Shown here piece by piece: positions 33,700 through 45,180 of a stretch of 64,000 nt of DNA (the stretch's first letter is position 1; the number at the start of each line of letters is the position of its first letter). Location of the stretch: positions 27,155,314 through 27,219,313 of the forward strand of contig CM019691.1 of NCBI GenBank assembly GCA_009760885.1. Direction: 5' to 3'. The position numbers and the translations under genes are program-made. The stretch is from Achatina immaculata (lineage: Eukaryota; Mollusca; Gastropoda; Stylommatophora; Achatinidae). The notes beneath the pieces are model-generated. The model saw only the letters and a list, made by a program, of their open reading frames with translations. It was not told the DNA's origin and did not search any database.

Positions 33700-33893
33700 A
33701 GATAGCAAGCTAGGTATTCATGGCAGAGGTAGCAAGCCAGATATTCATGGCAGAGGTAGCAAGCTAGGTATTCGTGGCAGAGGTAGCAAGCCAGGTATTC
33801 ATGGCAGAGGTAGCAAGCCATGTATTCATGGCAGAGGTAGCAAGGCTGGTATTCATGGCAGAGGTAGCAAGCTAGGTATTCATGGCAGCCAAA
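33700..33893. repeat. Minisatellite, 27-bp unit, about 7 copies
   Basis: GGTATTCATGGCAGAGGTAG plus CAAGCCA recurs every 27 bp (CAGAGGTAGC at 33724 and 33751). It abuts the 32-bp array: the junction copy reads CAAGACAAGAGATAGCAAGC, mixing both units. Confidence 0.93.
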
Positions 33894-34284
33894 CTTTCTT
33901 GAGATGATGGTACAGGACGAAGATGGTGATCATTTGTCCCATTCTTTCGTGGAGAGCCCGAAGTGGAAATTGAAACAAGCAGGGAGATAAGTTTCTTCGT
34001 TCTAGTCATCGTTTCTTCAGATTCCTCAACAAAACCTGTATTGGAGATGACAGTGAGGCTTGTAATTTTCAGTGTATTTTTTTATCATTATTATTATTAT
34101 TATTAATATTATTATTATTATCTAGTCCACCTTGCATGTGCCATTAAAGCTTTATAGTTTCACTGTTCTTTTTTTTTGTTTCATCATTATTGGATGTACA
34201 CATGTACGAACTGTTTACGGTGTTTGCTGTCCCGAACGTTACTGGGAATATTGCCACATCAGCAAGGAAAGGAGAAGAATTCTC

Positions 34285-34690
34285 AGTCAGTTATTTGCAT
34301 GTCCCTTGCGGAACTTTGCCTTCCTAACAGCTCTCCTGTAGGGCTCTCTGTTGTAAAAAAGATGTCCTGCTGCTGATGCATCCATTTGCAGGTTATCAAC
34401 GATGTCTTGCAGCCATCTTCGTCATGGTCTTCCTCTCTTTCTTTTTTTCATATTATGTAATCTTCCAAGACATCTCTAGATTATCATGACGTTTAATGTG
34501 TCCAAAATATTTAAGTTTTCTCTGTTTAATCCTCTTTACTAGCCAACCTTCTTCAATATTAAGTTCTTGTAGTATGGATATATTTGTTCTTTTTTTGTGT
34601 GTGCCCACGATATTTGAAGAACTCTTCTGTAGCATTTACATTCAAAGGCATTTATGTGTTTCTCAGCTGTTTTGAGAATTAGAAGAAATA
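34285..34690 (-). pseudogene. LINE family B 3' end, minus strand
   Basis: Minus-strand frames read LKTAEKHINAFECKCYRR (about 34680), VLQISWAHTKKEQI, TNISILQELNIEEGWLVKRI, KQRKLKYFGHIKRHDNLEMS, then after a shift RRWLQDIVDNLQMDASAAG and KFRKGHANN. It lacks a clear (GAAT)n tail. It ties the 22956 fragment to the family B 3' end. Confidence 0.85.
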
Positions 34691-35861
34691 AATGAGAGTA
34701 GCGGACCTTCTAACTCGTCCATGAGAAATACTGTGAGAACAGATAGTCGAAAATTGTTTGGTAATGGAGAAACAGCGTGGTACAAGAGAAGCTGTGGCAA
34801 TTTTGAGGTTCCGGATTGATTGGTACTGAAGCAGTTTACAAGAGGATGAGTAGCCGAGTCTTGAGAGTGAAATATATGTATTTAAATATAATAGGAGATT
34901 GGGGATGCATTATTTCTTTTCGGCTACGATTTTTTTTTAACATTCAGAGAACTAAAAGAAAAATGATATGATAATGATCCCGCCAAAAATAGAAGATTTA
35001 TCTAACTAGCACAGTTTTGTTGTTGTTGTTGCAAATGTTAAATCTCCTGCCAGTATGAGCGCTGGTAATAATGCTATATATTAGTCTAATAAATGTTCAT
35101 TATCTGTGTCCCGGCTTTCCTGTAGAGCGATGTGGGCTCATATAATTTTAGTATTGCTCACCCTGCAGTTTTATGTACGCAGATAAACTGCCTTCCGTAT
35201 AACCAACTCGTTTCTTGTGGTGCGGCGAGTGTTTCCACGCACGTTTGTGGCGAATACATGGCGATGATTGGAAGGGTAGGAGATTGGGGGGGGGGGGGGA
35301 ATGGAATGTGAAAATATACAGGAATGAGGCGAAGAAGATGGGCAGAGAGCAGCATGAGATGATGAACTGTTGAATTAGATCCTGTAATCCGGCGAAAGAC
35401 AGTACACGAAGCCACTCGCAAGCATTGATCGTGGGACTAGCAGTGTTTTCCTCAAAAACCTAGATAATTTGTGAACAAAAAAATGTTTAGATTGTGATGA
35501 GTTCGGGTAATACATTTACAGTCGATATCCTTTTTAGATGAGTGCTGACATTTCGGTAAGAACGGCGAAGATTTTTGGGCATTGTCAGAATTTCTGCATT
35601 CATCAGCATTGTGAAGAGGAATGTGAACAGCCTATTTTCTCCTCTCCTCTCTCTCTCTCCCCCACCCCAGGCAGTTATCCAGTCCTGACAGCATTACATG
35701 TTTTGTATCATCAGCGTGTGACTGCATTTAACATTGTAACGTTTCCTTTCTTGTGTTACTTGTTTTTATAATTCCCCATCTGACAAGGAAAGAATCATGA
35801 GACACGCACTTGCATCTTTGTGGCGTGGATGCTTGGTAATGATTAAAGTGGTATTTGCTGT
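34691..35861. other. Gene-free stretch
   Basis: G-run at 35286-35300. No gene or element recognised. Confidence 0.45.
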
Positions 35862-36156
35862 ACACAGTAGATTCAGTAGCACTGTACTTTGCTAATGCTA
35901 TTTCTATGGAACAAAGATTATATCAGATTATTCAACACAGCAAATTCAGTACCACTGTACTTTGTTAGTGTTATTTCTATGGAACACAGATTGTGTCTGA
36001 TTATTCAACACAGCAAATTCAGTACCACTGTACTTTGTTAGTGTTATTTCTATGGAACAAAGATTGTATCTGACTATTCAACACAGCAAATTCAGTAGCA
36101 CTGTACTTTGCTAGTGTTATTTCTATGGAACAAAGATTGTGTCTGATTATTCAACG
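35862..36156. repeat. Minisatellite, 73-bp unit, 4 copies
   Basis: CAAATTCAGTACCACTGTAC at 35941 and 36014 (73 bp). Units include TTAGTGTTATTTCTATGGAA and TCTGATTATTCAACACAG. Confidence 0.95.
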
Positions 36157-36550
36157 ATTTTTTCTTTTCTTTTCTGACGATGAGAAAGTTTGCTGTGCTT
36201 GAGAGCCTGGGTGCCCCCCTCCCCCCCAACTAGCACGTGGGACTAGATATTAAAGTCTCCAGGACGATGTTCTGCAGTTTGCCAGAAATGTTGTATTTGG
36301 TTTTGTTGTTATTTTTCTTCTAATCTTTGTTGTTCACTTTCGTCTACTTCACTTTCTTCTATGTGTGTCTGTGTTTTTTTAAAACTTTTCATTCATTTCT
36401 TTTTTTTTAACTCTACATTCATTTCTTTTCTTCTTCATTTTAATTTTTTTCTTATTTTCCAACTCTTCTCATTTCTGAGTAATCCCCCCCCCCTCCCAAT
36501 CTTCTTTTTTTCAACTTCTCATTTGCCTTTGGGTGTTTTTTTTCCTTGTT

Positions 36551-36732
36551 CTGCTACATTGTAAAAATTATTTATTTTGCTAGATTGTAAAAATTATTTA
36601 TTTTGCTAGATTGTAAAAATTATTTATTTTGCTAGATTGTAAAAATTATTTATTTTGCTACATTGTAAAAATTATTTATTTTGCTAGATTGTAAAAATTA
36701 TTTATTTTGCTATATTATAAAAATTATTTTTT
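36551..36732. repeat. Minisatellite, 26-bp unit, 7 copies
   Basis: GCTAGATTGTAAAAATTATT plus TATTTT recurs every 26 bp (36605, 36631). Very uniform AT-rich array. Confidence 0.95.
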
Positions 36733-36987
36733 CGCGATAGTCTCTCTTTTTTAAGCTTCGTGTATTTTAACATTTTTTTATCATTTATAATGAAATATTT
36801 TTACACCCATATAAAACAGATCAGTAGAGCGCTTTCTACTTTAATGTTATACAAGCATATTACACGATGATAGTGCCCTCACTGTCCGTTATTTAAACGA
36901 GGGCTGACTAGAAAACGTTTGCCTTGTCTGGAATATAGGGTTTATGTAGAAGGTGAGAGATTCGCTGGTAAGCTTCTCTAACATGAT

Positions 36988-37215
36988 TCAGTTTCTTCGC
37001 ATGGTCCTGGACGTCCCTGTCGAGGAGCTGTGCACAGACAGCCTTTTTTCCGGAGTTTCGCATACCACTTCTTGATACTGTTGAAAAAAGATGCTGCCTT
37101 CTGGAATTCCACTCGAAATCGTCGCTGCACAGTCACAACGGACGAGGTTTTTGCTTATTCCAAAATACAAAATGACTGCTTAAGTTTACTGACCGCCATA
37201 TTTGCTACTGCTGCC
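36988..37215 (-). pseudogene. DNA-transposon transposase N-terminal HTH fragment, minus strand
   Basis: Minus-strand translation from about 37198: MAVSKLKQSFCILE-stop-AKTSSVVTVQRRFRVEFQKA, then after a one-base shift in a T-run NSIKKWYAKLRKKGCLCTAP and RQGRPGPCEET. The order (AKTxSVVTVQRxFRxxF, then WYxxLRxxGCLC, then GRP) is the HTH/linker region of Tc1/mariner-group transposases. No catalytic domain or clear TIRs remain. Confidence 0.65.
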
Positions 37216-37435
37216 TCATAGCAACAGACCACGGGAGCTCTTCGAGCGGGTTTTATTTAAAACAAACAAAAAGCTGGAAGAGTTTCTCTGTCTTGGCTTA
37301 AGAATAATTATGATTCGTAATGTAGTTTATTTGTTGCGAATTTTAAAAATATTTCACTGACTTGTGAATGATCCTGTATTCTGGATAAAGCTGAATATAC
37401 CCAGTTAATGCTGGCTCGGGCTAGTTGCGAGGAAA

Positions 37436-37680
37436 ATGCCCTTCAGCATTTCTAAAGGAAGGCCGGAAATGCCTCACGGATTTTTACCGTATTGGTCAAA
37501 ATGGCGACGTGGTTGCCAAGACGTGCAGTTCAGATATGCATTTGTTGTTTTTCTCACTGCTGAAAAGGTTTGTGCCATTGGCATTCATGGAAGATCACAT
37601 GCGGTTTATGGAGATACGTTGGTTGATGTGAATTCTCTGAGACTTTGGGTATTGAAGTTTACAGATTAACACGTGGAGGA
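37436..37680 (+). pseudogene. Transposase N-terminal HTH fragment, plus strand
   Basis: Reads FRYAFVVFLTAEKVCAIGIH, GRSHAVYGDTLVDVNSLRLW and VLKFTD stop. The pattern FLxAE...IHxRLxAVYGDxxVDVxxVRRWV is typical of mariner-group HTH domains. No downstream catalytic core was found. It lies 220 bp from the previous fragment, in the opposite orientation. Confidence 0.5.
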
Positions 37681-39558
37681 TAGAAAATTTAAGTTACAAA
37701 TCACGACCAAAGTGGTCTCTAACTGATTGGACAAGTTGATTACAAGCTTACCCCGGGAGATGACCAGGTAACTGCCTGCCTGTAAGGAGCAGTCCAACCG
37801 ATATGAATCACAGTCTTTCTCTGGGTGCGATGCCCTGTCTGTCAGCTCTTTTGTTTTTGCGTGATCTTTCTCGTGGATTCGAGAGAAATGAACAAACATA
37901 ACATTTTAAAACGCACCTTGCTTTGTTATTATCTGCCCTCGGTAGCGTGCATACCGCATCCGGTCTTCACAGACCGCTCACGGCAGCACCTTCTCTCTCC
38001 CCGGTCTTCCAGCTGTAGGTCCTCGAGGTTTGGAGGTATCCCAGTAAAAAGCGCTTGTGTATGTGAAGCGCGGAACACTCCTGCCAGGTCTACAAATATC
38101 TCCAGCACATCAGTGGTTGGTATATCATAACGCTGATTACCTGGAAGGTGCGAGAAGCGAGTGGCCGTGCTGGCGGCTCTTAGACCCACTCCTGTGAGCG
38201 GAGTACAGGTGAGAACACTTGTGAGTTGTCTAAGGAGATTTCTAGAGAGGCGCTATTCAGTTTTTTTTTTCCTTTAAATTGAAAATCTTCCTGAGATCGC
38301 TGAATCTTGATTACAACGCCTCGCTTGGCGTTTTCTGGATTTTCAGTATATTTTGTTTAATATGTATTTCCCTCTCCTCCAACTCCATCACCGCGCACCA
38401 ATGCGACAAACCCCCCCCCCCACCCACCCACCCACACACACACACTAACACACACACACACACTATATAACATTTTTGTTCTCATAAACTGTTGTTCAAA
38501 TAACCATCTTGTTTATACGGTAACTGTAGCTTTATATTCGTTTTTTTCTTACCATCGTTGGTTTTTAAAGTGCCTGTCTGTCTGTTTGCCTATCTATCAT
38601 TCCGTCTACCTGTCTGTCTCTCTGTTACTGTGTCCGCCTACCTTACCTTCCACCTTGTCATTCTTGCATGTCCCCGTCAGTTGCTGTCTGTCTGTCAGTC
38701 TCTCCGTCTCTTTGTGTTCGTTTTACTTCTGTGTCTATTAGTCAGATTCTCTGAATTCATTTATCATTGATCACTTCATCGATTCATTAATGGGTCTCTG
38801 TTCTCTTTGTATAGTCATCAATCCGTCTCCCTGTGTGTATATACTGTGTGTCAGTCTGCTTGTTTGCCCGTCGATCTGTCTTAAAATCACTTTATATACA
38901 CCTGTGCATCGCCTGCCATAGCCAGTTCCGGTGTCTGGTTGAAATCAAGTTGTTTTATATTTATGTCCCATCCTTGGTCTGCCTTGAAAGGATTGTGTCT
39001 AAGTGTGTCTCGCGTCAGTCCTGCGTGTATTGTCTCTTGCGCCTGTCCTACGTGTGTAGTCTGTGCTACTCTCTCTACACGTTAGATATCTGTCAGCAAA
39101 CATAATTTCCAAGACACTGTTTCCTATTTTAGTCATTCGCTTTTCATCCAGTGGGTGCAGTGTCACGGCTCATGGGCACTGATGCTAGTAACACAGTTAG
39201 CAAAACTCTTCTATACTGTGGCATATTTATAGGACTTTTCGCTGTCCTGTAATTAACATCATTTAAAGCAGCACATATCAACAAACCTAGTCAGTTTGGG
39301 GGTGCTCGATGAGGCCATCGCTTACAGCCACGTCATACTTTCATAATTACTTCAGGACAATCAACACTTATAATTAGTGTATAAGCATATAAGTATACAC
39401 GAAGCCACAGCAGTAAAGCTGTGATAACAAAATGTCTAAACTAGGGCAAAGGTAGGAACAGCTTTGTTACTTTACCGTGCGAAAGCCTCATTATTTCCTG
39501 TTCGTAGAAATTTGTATTCCTCGTTTGAAGTAAACTAACGAGTTTCATTCTTGAAATG
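37681..39558. other. Gene-free stretch with simple repeats
   Basis: C/CA-rich (CCCA)n-(CA)n at 38406-38464 and a degenerate CTGTCTGT-rich tract at about 38560-39080. The interval 37900-38210 is less AT-rich, but no gene is recognised there. Confidence 0.5.
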
Positions 39559-40815
39559 TATACTGTTCAAAAAAAGAAACGCAACACTACTGTAGTCGTA
39601 ATGGACACCAAATTTCAAACTTGTATCAAAATTTTATTTTACGGAATTAGTGTTTCAATCTTGGCATGAACAAACTTTAAGACTTAAACAGTGAAATGAT
39701 ATTCATTAAATTTGGTTTGGACTTTTATTCTTTGCGACTGAGGCCTCCGTTTCAGTAAGGTGTATGGCCTCCTCTGGCCTGTATTAGAGAACGACATCTC
39801 CTTGCCATGGATCCGATTATCCATTGGATCTGTTGTTGCAGTGCAAAAGACAACTGTCGGAGATTGGTTGGCGCCACGACTCGCTGGCAGACTTGTCTGT
39901 TGAGTTCATCCCATAAGTGTTCTATTGAGTTCATGTCTGATGACATGGATGGCCACGGAATGGTCTGGACATTGTTGTCAGCGAGGAATTGGGTGGTGAG
40001 TTGTGCCACATGAAATCCAGCGTTATCCTGCTGAAAAATCGACCCTGCTGCAGCCAGAAGTGGAAGAACGTGAGTACGGAGAATTTCAGCAACGTATCGT
40101 TGGGCATTCAGGCGTCCTTCAGTTTGCACCAGGTCCTTCTTCCCATGAAGTTGATCGTCCCCCACACCAGTACACCTCCACCACCATATGGAGGAACCTC
40201 ATCCACACAGTTCTGGGCTTAACGCTCATGGACTCTGCGGTAACCTCTTCTCCGTCTGTTGTGTTGCTGGAGCAGAAAGAATGATTCATCACTAAATCAA
40301 ACCTTTCTCCAGTCATTCGCAACGGTCCATTGACGATGCTGGTTCACCCACAGCAGTCGGTTCTGGCGATGCCGGTCCGTAAGAACAGAATCTCTGTAGG
40401 GTCTTCTAGCCCAACGACCAGCGTCGTGCAGCCGGTTCCTGACCGTTTGATCTGAAATAAATTCGACGAACTACTGTCATTGACTGGACTGTTACAGACG
40501 CAGATGCAAATCGATTCCTGAGGTGACGCAGCCGTATGAAGCAGTCGTCGGCAGGAGTTGTGATTATGTCTCTTCCACTGTGCGGCCGGTCTGCAACTGA
40601 GCCAGTTTCTTGAAATCGTTTCCAAAGACGACTAATGGTGCTTCTAACCACATTAAATTGTCTGGCCACTACACTTTGTGACTGTCCAGTCTGTAAACGT
40701 CCAGTGATGATGAGTCGTTGTTCTGTAGTGAGACGAGCCATACTTGCGCATTGAATTTTCAAATGAATTGATTCGAGGATCGTCAATCCTTTAGAGGCAT
40801 TCAATAACATTGTCA
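39559..40815 (-). mobile_element. Tc1-like DNA transposon, inactive, one TIR visible
   Basis: The left end is TATACTGTTCAAAAAAAGAA followed by ACGCAACACT (39559-39589), a typical Tc1-type terminus with TA at the boundary. The minus-strand transposase fills the rest. The matching right terminus (GCGTTTCTTTTTTTGAACAG) is not present in 40800-41100, so that end is deleted or eroded. Confidence 0.85.
39752..40741 (-). pseudogene. Tc1-like transposase (DD34E), broken
   Basis: From 40741: MARLTTEQRLIITGRLQTGQ, SQSVVARQFNVVRSTISRLW (paired HTH), KRFQETGSVADRPHSGRD. In shifted frames follow FSDESFFLLQQH (first Asp, about 40285) and GGGGVLVWGTINFMGR. The original frame resumes with GRLNAQRYVAEILRTHVLP, FQQDNAGFHVAQLTTQFLAD (second Asp) and SIEHLWDELNRQV (catalytic Glu), ending MARRCRSLIQARGGHTPY. 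The spacing from the second Asp to Glu is 34 residues, the Tc1 signature. About 330 codons as usual, with at least two frameshifts (about 40400 and 40140). Confidence 0.92.
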
Positions 40816-42035
40816 GTTAGTTTTGTGTTCAGCAAGTTTCACAGGATTCTCATGAACCTGTCATGAGTTATTGTCAAAAGTGCTGTTTTGGCTAGCGTCG
40901 CTTTTCTGTGCTCATGAATCATCTGCTGAGTACAGTTCAGGTCAGCACGTGAAGTTAATGTCCAAGTGAACGTTTCAGGCAGTTTGCCCTTGCCTGATCA
41001 GCAAACATCAGTTTAAATCGAAACATCGTATTTGTTGTGGTTTTGTTGTTGTTGTTTCCCCAGTTATATTAAGTCGTGCACTCGCAGTCGGTCTTGATGT
41101 TGTTTGTAATCAGTTTTGTTCATTTATAAGAACTCAGTACATTAATTTTTTTCAAATTATTTTTTGTGTAATATAATCCATTTTCACCTCTGCTTTTCTT
41201 TTGAGGGTTTTCTTTCCCCCCCCCCCCCCCCCCCGAGAAAATCTTGCTACAGAATCTGGCTCCTGTAACTCATTTCTGATTGTTTTCCTAGTGCAGGATG
41301 TTTTGTTTTGCTGCCTCCTGTCTGCTTTTTATGTGGTGGTTCAAGGTCGAAAGTACTCTCATAGGCGCCAAGTAAAGTACCATTTCTCTCTCCACATCTT
41401 CACCCCATTTCGGGCTGATATTGGAGGATGTTACTAAAACACATTCCTGAAACTGTAATGGAATATTCTGAGAAGTGGAGTTCCGGGAGCGCTCGGGTTG
41501 CACTTAGAAAGCCGAAAGAATCCACCAAATCCAGAATAGGATGTTACTCGCGATCCACACATAAACGAGTACAGGAGAGTAAGAAAAGCGTGGAAGTCTT
41601 GATGTATGTATAGGTAACAGCAGGTGAAAACACACCCTAGTTCGGCAGTGATACATATCAACTGTTAGCATACACACGTACCACTGACAGCCTGACCTAC
41701 TCCACGTGAGCAGTGCGTTAAGTTGGAAATGCGCAGAAACTTTATTGCTACGTGCATGTCTCCACTCCTTCATCCAGCCCCTCGTTCGGTATCCACGCAA
41801 CCCCCCCCCCCCCCGGCCGATAAGCTCGACTGATAACACTTTCTGAGGGATGATCCTGGCGTGGTTTGAAGTCGTGGAGCTGGAGGTTGCTGTAGACGTC
41901 CGAGAGCCAGCCATTCATTGGGTGAAGCCAGTCCATTTTAGCATTTCTATTCCATCACGACCGTTGAAACCCACGCATAAAGGAGATGTGATGTTATTTT
42001 CTCTAACTGTATATGTGCGAACCAATAGACTGAAC

Positions 42036-42037
<2 letters not shown>
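40816..42037. other. Gene-free stretch
   Basis: C-runs at 41215-41234 and 41801-41814. No gene or element recognised. Confidence 0.45.

Positions 42038-42077
<40 letters not shown>
42038..42077. repeat. (TA)n microsatellite
   Basis: About 19 TA units, directly upstream of the SINE at 42085. Confidence 0.95.
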
Positions 42078-42080
<3 letters not shown>

Positions 42081-42084
42081 ATTA

Positions 42085-42390
42085 GGTAACATGGTGGTAT
42101 AATTGGTAGCACACTCGCCGGCCAATCACAATATCCCTTATTCAATTTCACATTTGCGGGGGGAAAAAGGGGGGGGGGGAGAGAAAGAAAGAGAGAGATT
42201 TTTTTTTGGAGTGACTGGTGCCGTGTTCAACACAACCTCCAAAAAAAAAGGGTACCTCAGGTTTCCCTAGGAAGACAAAGGCAACTAGGACAGCTGCTGG
42301 TAGCCCCCCATCTCAAATGCTGCAGTGACCTGGAAATGCAAAGGCAGTAACACTTCACGCCCTTTATCGAATGCAAATGCCACTGGACAC
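42085..42390 (+). mobile_element. tRNA-related SINE (family 2), tentative
   Basis: The head AACATGGTGGTATAATTGGT, then AGCACACTCGCCGG resembles a tRNA 5' half with A box. The B box is poor (ATTCAATTTCA). The body contains GGAGTGACTGGTGCCGTGTT, GGGTACCTCAGGTTTCCCTA and ATGCTGCAGTGACCTGGAAA. Single copy here, so the family is inferred from the head only. Confidence 0.45.
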
Positions 42391-44287
42391 AGAGGTGAGC
42401 TGTGTTGTTAGGACGGTGAGGCTCAGAAAGTCATGCGGCATAGACAGTGGCAAGATAAGGACGGAGAATCGATAACCCATTTGTTTTTGTTTTTGTTTTT
42501 GTTTTTACATTTCCTTGATCATTGTGTACGTCTCAAGGTGTTAACATCTTCGAAAGTGTATACATCCAGAAATGTTGCCTTATCTTTCAGATATCCACCG
42601 TTGTTAGATCAAACAAACAGAAAATGATAACATATTGATTTTCTTCTGCAGTTACTAAACGTTATGATGTGTTGCGGTCGGCGTCGTTTCTTACCCCCCC
42701 CCCCCAAATGATAGTTGGCAAGGACACTTTTTTACTGTTTATGAAGTCTTTTAATATGAATCTTAAAACTTCTGGCAAAATGTTAGATATAGTAATTTAA
42801 TGACGACCATAGATGTGTACTGTACACTATGTTTGAAGGAAGAGAAAAAATTCCAGGGTAGACTTCAAAATAACCCAAAACAAAACATCATCGTCCTACC
42901 GGACAATTACGTTTATCAGCAAGTCTAGCGCGAGAGACGGGGAAAAGCTACAGATAGTAGTGGCAGTACGTTTTCGAAGGTGGGAGTGTATTTAAATTAT
43001 GATGGAATGAACAATAGTGACGAAATCAACCTACCTGCATGCCAACCCGCCTGCCTACCTGCCAGATCTACCTACCTACCAACTCACCCACCCAGCCACC
43101 TACCTTACCTCCAGTTCACCAACCTGCCTGTGTCAACCCACCAGGTCATTAACTTACTTTATCTAACGTTATGCCAGAATTTTAAAGAATTGTGTTAAAA
43201 GACTTCAACACAGAAAGATACATGAAAAAGAAGACAAGACAAGACCTACCAACCCACCCATCTGCCTTCCTTCATACCCTTGTTTAATTTTCAGCATTAT
43301 ATTGCGGTAAATTTAGGGTTCCTGCCACAGCTGCGCCGTACAGCACAGAATTCATGCTAAGAATTACAGGAAACAGAGGAAGAGGCCGCCCACGAACAAA
43401 GATGGAAGGAGGAAATAACGGGAACCTGAAATAATCCCATTATACGAAGCTAGGTCGCCGAGCCCCCATCAAGATGTATGTCTGCCTGCAACACAGAAAG
43501 ATATATGAGGAAAGAAGACAAGTTACAACTGCAAAATACCAAAGATTTCTCCAGGATCCCCCCCCCCCCCCCATTTTAAGCCTGTAGGTTCAATTATCTC
43601 CAGTTAGAATTTCGACTGGCGACCTTGGTCTGCACTGGCGCGCGCGCACACACACACACGCACCACACATACACATTATATATCTGATTGTAAATGTGTG
43701 GCGAGTTGTTCTTCTTTTCTTTTTCGTATAATAGGTACTGCAGTGAAACTTTTCTTACATTTTTTGCTGTTTTAAACAGAGACTCCCGAATCTGAAACCT
43801 CAAGGCTTAGATCTGCAGCTACGAAAGATACTGTGTGCCAGATTTTGCTGTAAAATTTTATTTATATTTTCAACGTTTTTATTTTCGTGTTTTGCAGCAG
43901 ATGTAATTGAGAAAAAAAATGGTGCGTGAAAGTGCTTTGAAGTAACCTCAGTCAGACGTTGAATTAATTTCATTAGTTGTGTTCCCCTCCCCCTCTCCGT
44001 CCCTCCCTCCTTCTCTCTCTTCCTCTCTCTCTCTCTTTCTTTCTCTCTCTTTCCGAAGTCGGGAATGGCGTCCCAAGGTCCCCTAAGCAGAAAGACCGAG
44101 AGGAAGAGTTCAGATTAAGAGGGATTTCAATCTGTTGTCCTCTATGTCGACTGCGGAGACCCGGGGACTAAGACAACCCTACAGAAACTCTGTACAACAT
44201 GGATCAACCATCCTATTCCGTGATATTGGTATTTGGCAGTATTTTGATTCAGAAGTGTTTAATAGCGTGACTGAATCCCACTTTCAT
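42391..44287. other. Gene-free stretch with low-complexity patches
   Basis: CCTACCTG-type pyrimidine/C-rich patch at 43028-43115, C-runs at 42700 and 43558, (CA)n at 43647, (CT)n at 44010-44050. Weak GRGRPRTKMEGG-like translation at 43378 could be LINE 3' debris. No gene recognised. Confidence 0.45.
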
Positions 44288-44573
44288 TGTCCACTCTTGG
44301 TTGGGTAAAGTCACATCAGGGTAGTCCACTTTTAATGGCGTAAAGTCACATGAGGGCTGTCCACTTTTGGTGGCGTAAAGTCACATCAGGGCGAACCTTT
44401 GGTGGCGTAAAGTCACATCAGGGCTGTCCACTTTTGGTGGCGTGAAGTCACATCAGGGCTGTCCACTTTTGGTGGCGTAAAGTCATATCAGGGCTGTCCA
44501 CTTTTGGTGGCGTAAAGTCACATCATGGCTGTCCACTTTTGGTGGCGTGAAGTCACGTCAGAGTAGTCCACCG
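44288..44573. repeat. Minisatellite, 35-bp unit, about 8 copies
   Basis: GGCGTAAAGTCACATCAGGG plus CTGTCCACTTTTGGT recurs every 35 bp (TAAAGTCACA at 44341 and 44376). One copy is shortened (GGGCGAACCTTTGG). The fifth 35-bp array, unrelated in sequence to the others. Confidence 0.94.
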
Positions 44574-45180
44574 ATGCTTGCATCGAGGTAATAATGCCTA
44601 AAGATTATTTTTATGGTATTAGCTTCAGCGTTTCAAGAAAGTATCTTTTACCTTGCTGTAATGCCGTCTGTAAGTTTCCTCCATTCTTTCTTATCGTTAC
44701 CGGCCTTCACTTCTCCTCGGACCACCCACTTGAAAAATACAAAAAGTAATATAATAAACCTGACGTCCATGTTCTTTCGTGTCCGATTTATATTACCTGA
44801 AAGATCGCGCTGCCTCGGACTGTAAAACGAGCTGTGAGAGCTACTCCCGGTGCCGGGTTTACTGCTGAAAGCGATCCCGGATTGATACAATAACTGAGCC
44901 TGACCCCCAGAGCTTTGCCTGAAACCTGGCCCTCGTGTATACACACCCTCGGCTAGGAGCAGCATGTCACTCATATATCATGATACATCATAACTGTCAC
45001 TCTGATACCATGGCCACGTTGCTGGCAATTTTAGACCTTCTTCGGCTCGTCATTCTTTTCTCATTCTTTCTTGTTTACGTTAGCGCTTTCTGTTTCTCTC
45101 TCTGGGTGGGTGGGTTTTTTTGGTTTTTTTTTTTTTTGGTTTTCTCTCCTTCAGTTTGTTACTTCCTCAGATTCTTTCCT
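44574..45180. other. Gene-free stretch
   Basis: A minus-strand open frame of 108 codons (44648-44974) has no recognisable motif. Poly-T at 45120-45140. Confidence 0.4.

Noticed and set aside
33056..33713. CRISPR-like direct repeats, or a 200-residue basic repeat protein
   Set aside because: The 32-bp units are contiguous without spacers, and frames differ only by the repeat phase. An animal intron is not a CRISPR context.
37929..38189. Minus-strand 86-codon frame in a less AT-rich patch
   Set aside because: No family recognised and no clear splice sites; overlapping frames on both strands are equally open.
43335..43500. LINE 3' end suggested by GRGRPRTKM
   Set aside because: Only one short motif; the rest does not match a LINE tail, so not listed as an element.
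44648..44974. Minus-strand 108-codon frame with a signal-like hydrophobic stretch
   Set aside because: No recognisable family and no splice context; could be LINE 3' debris but not supportable.
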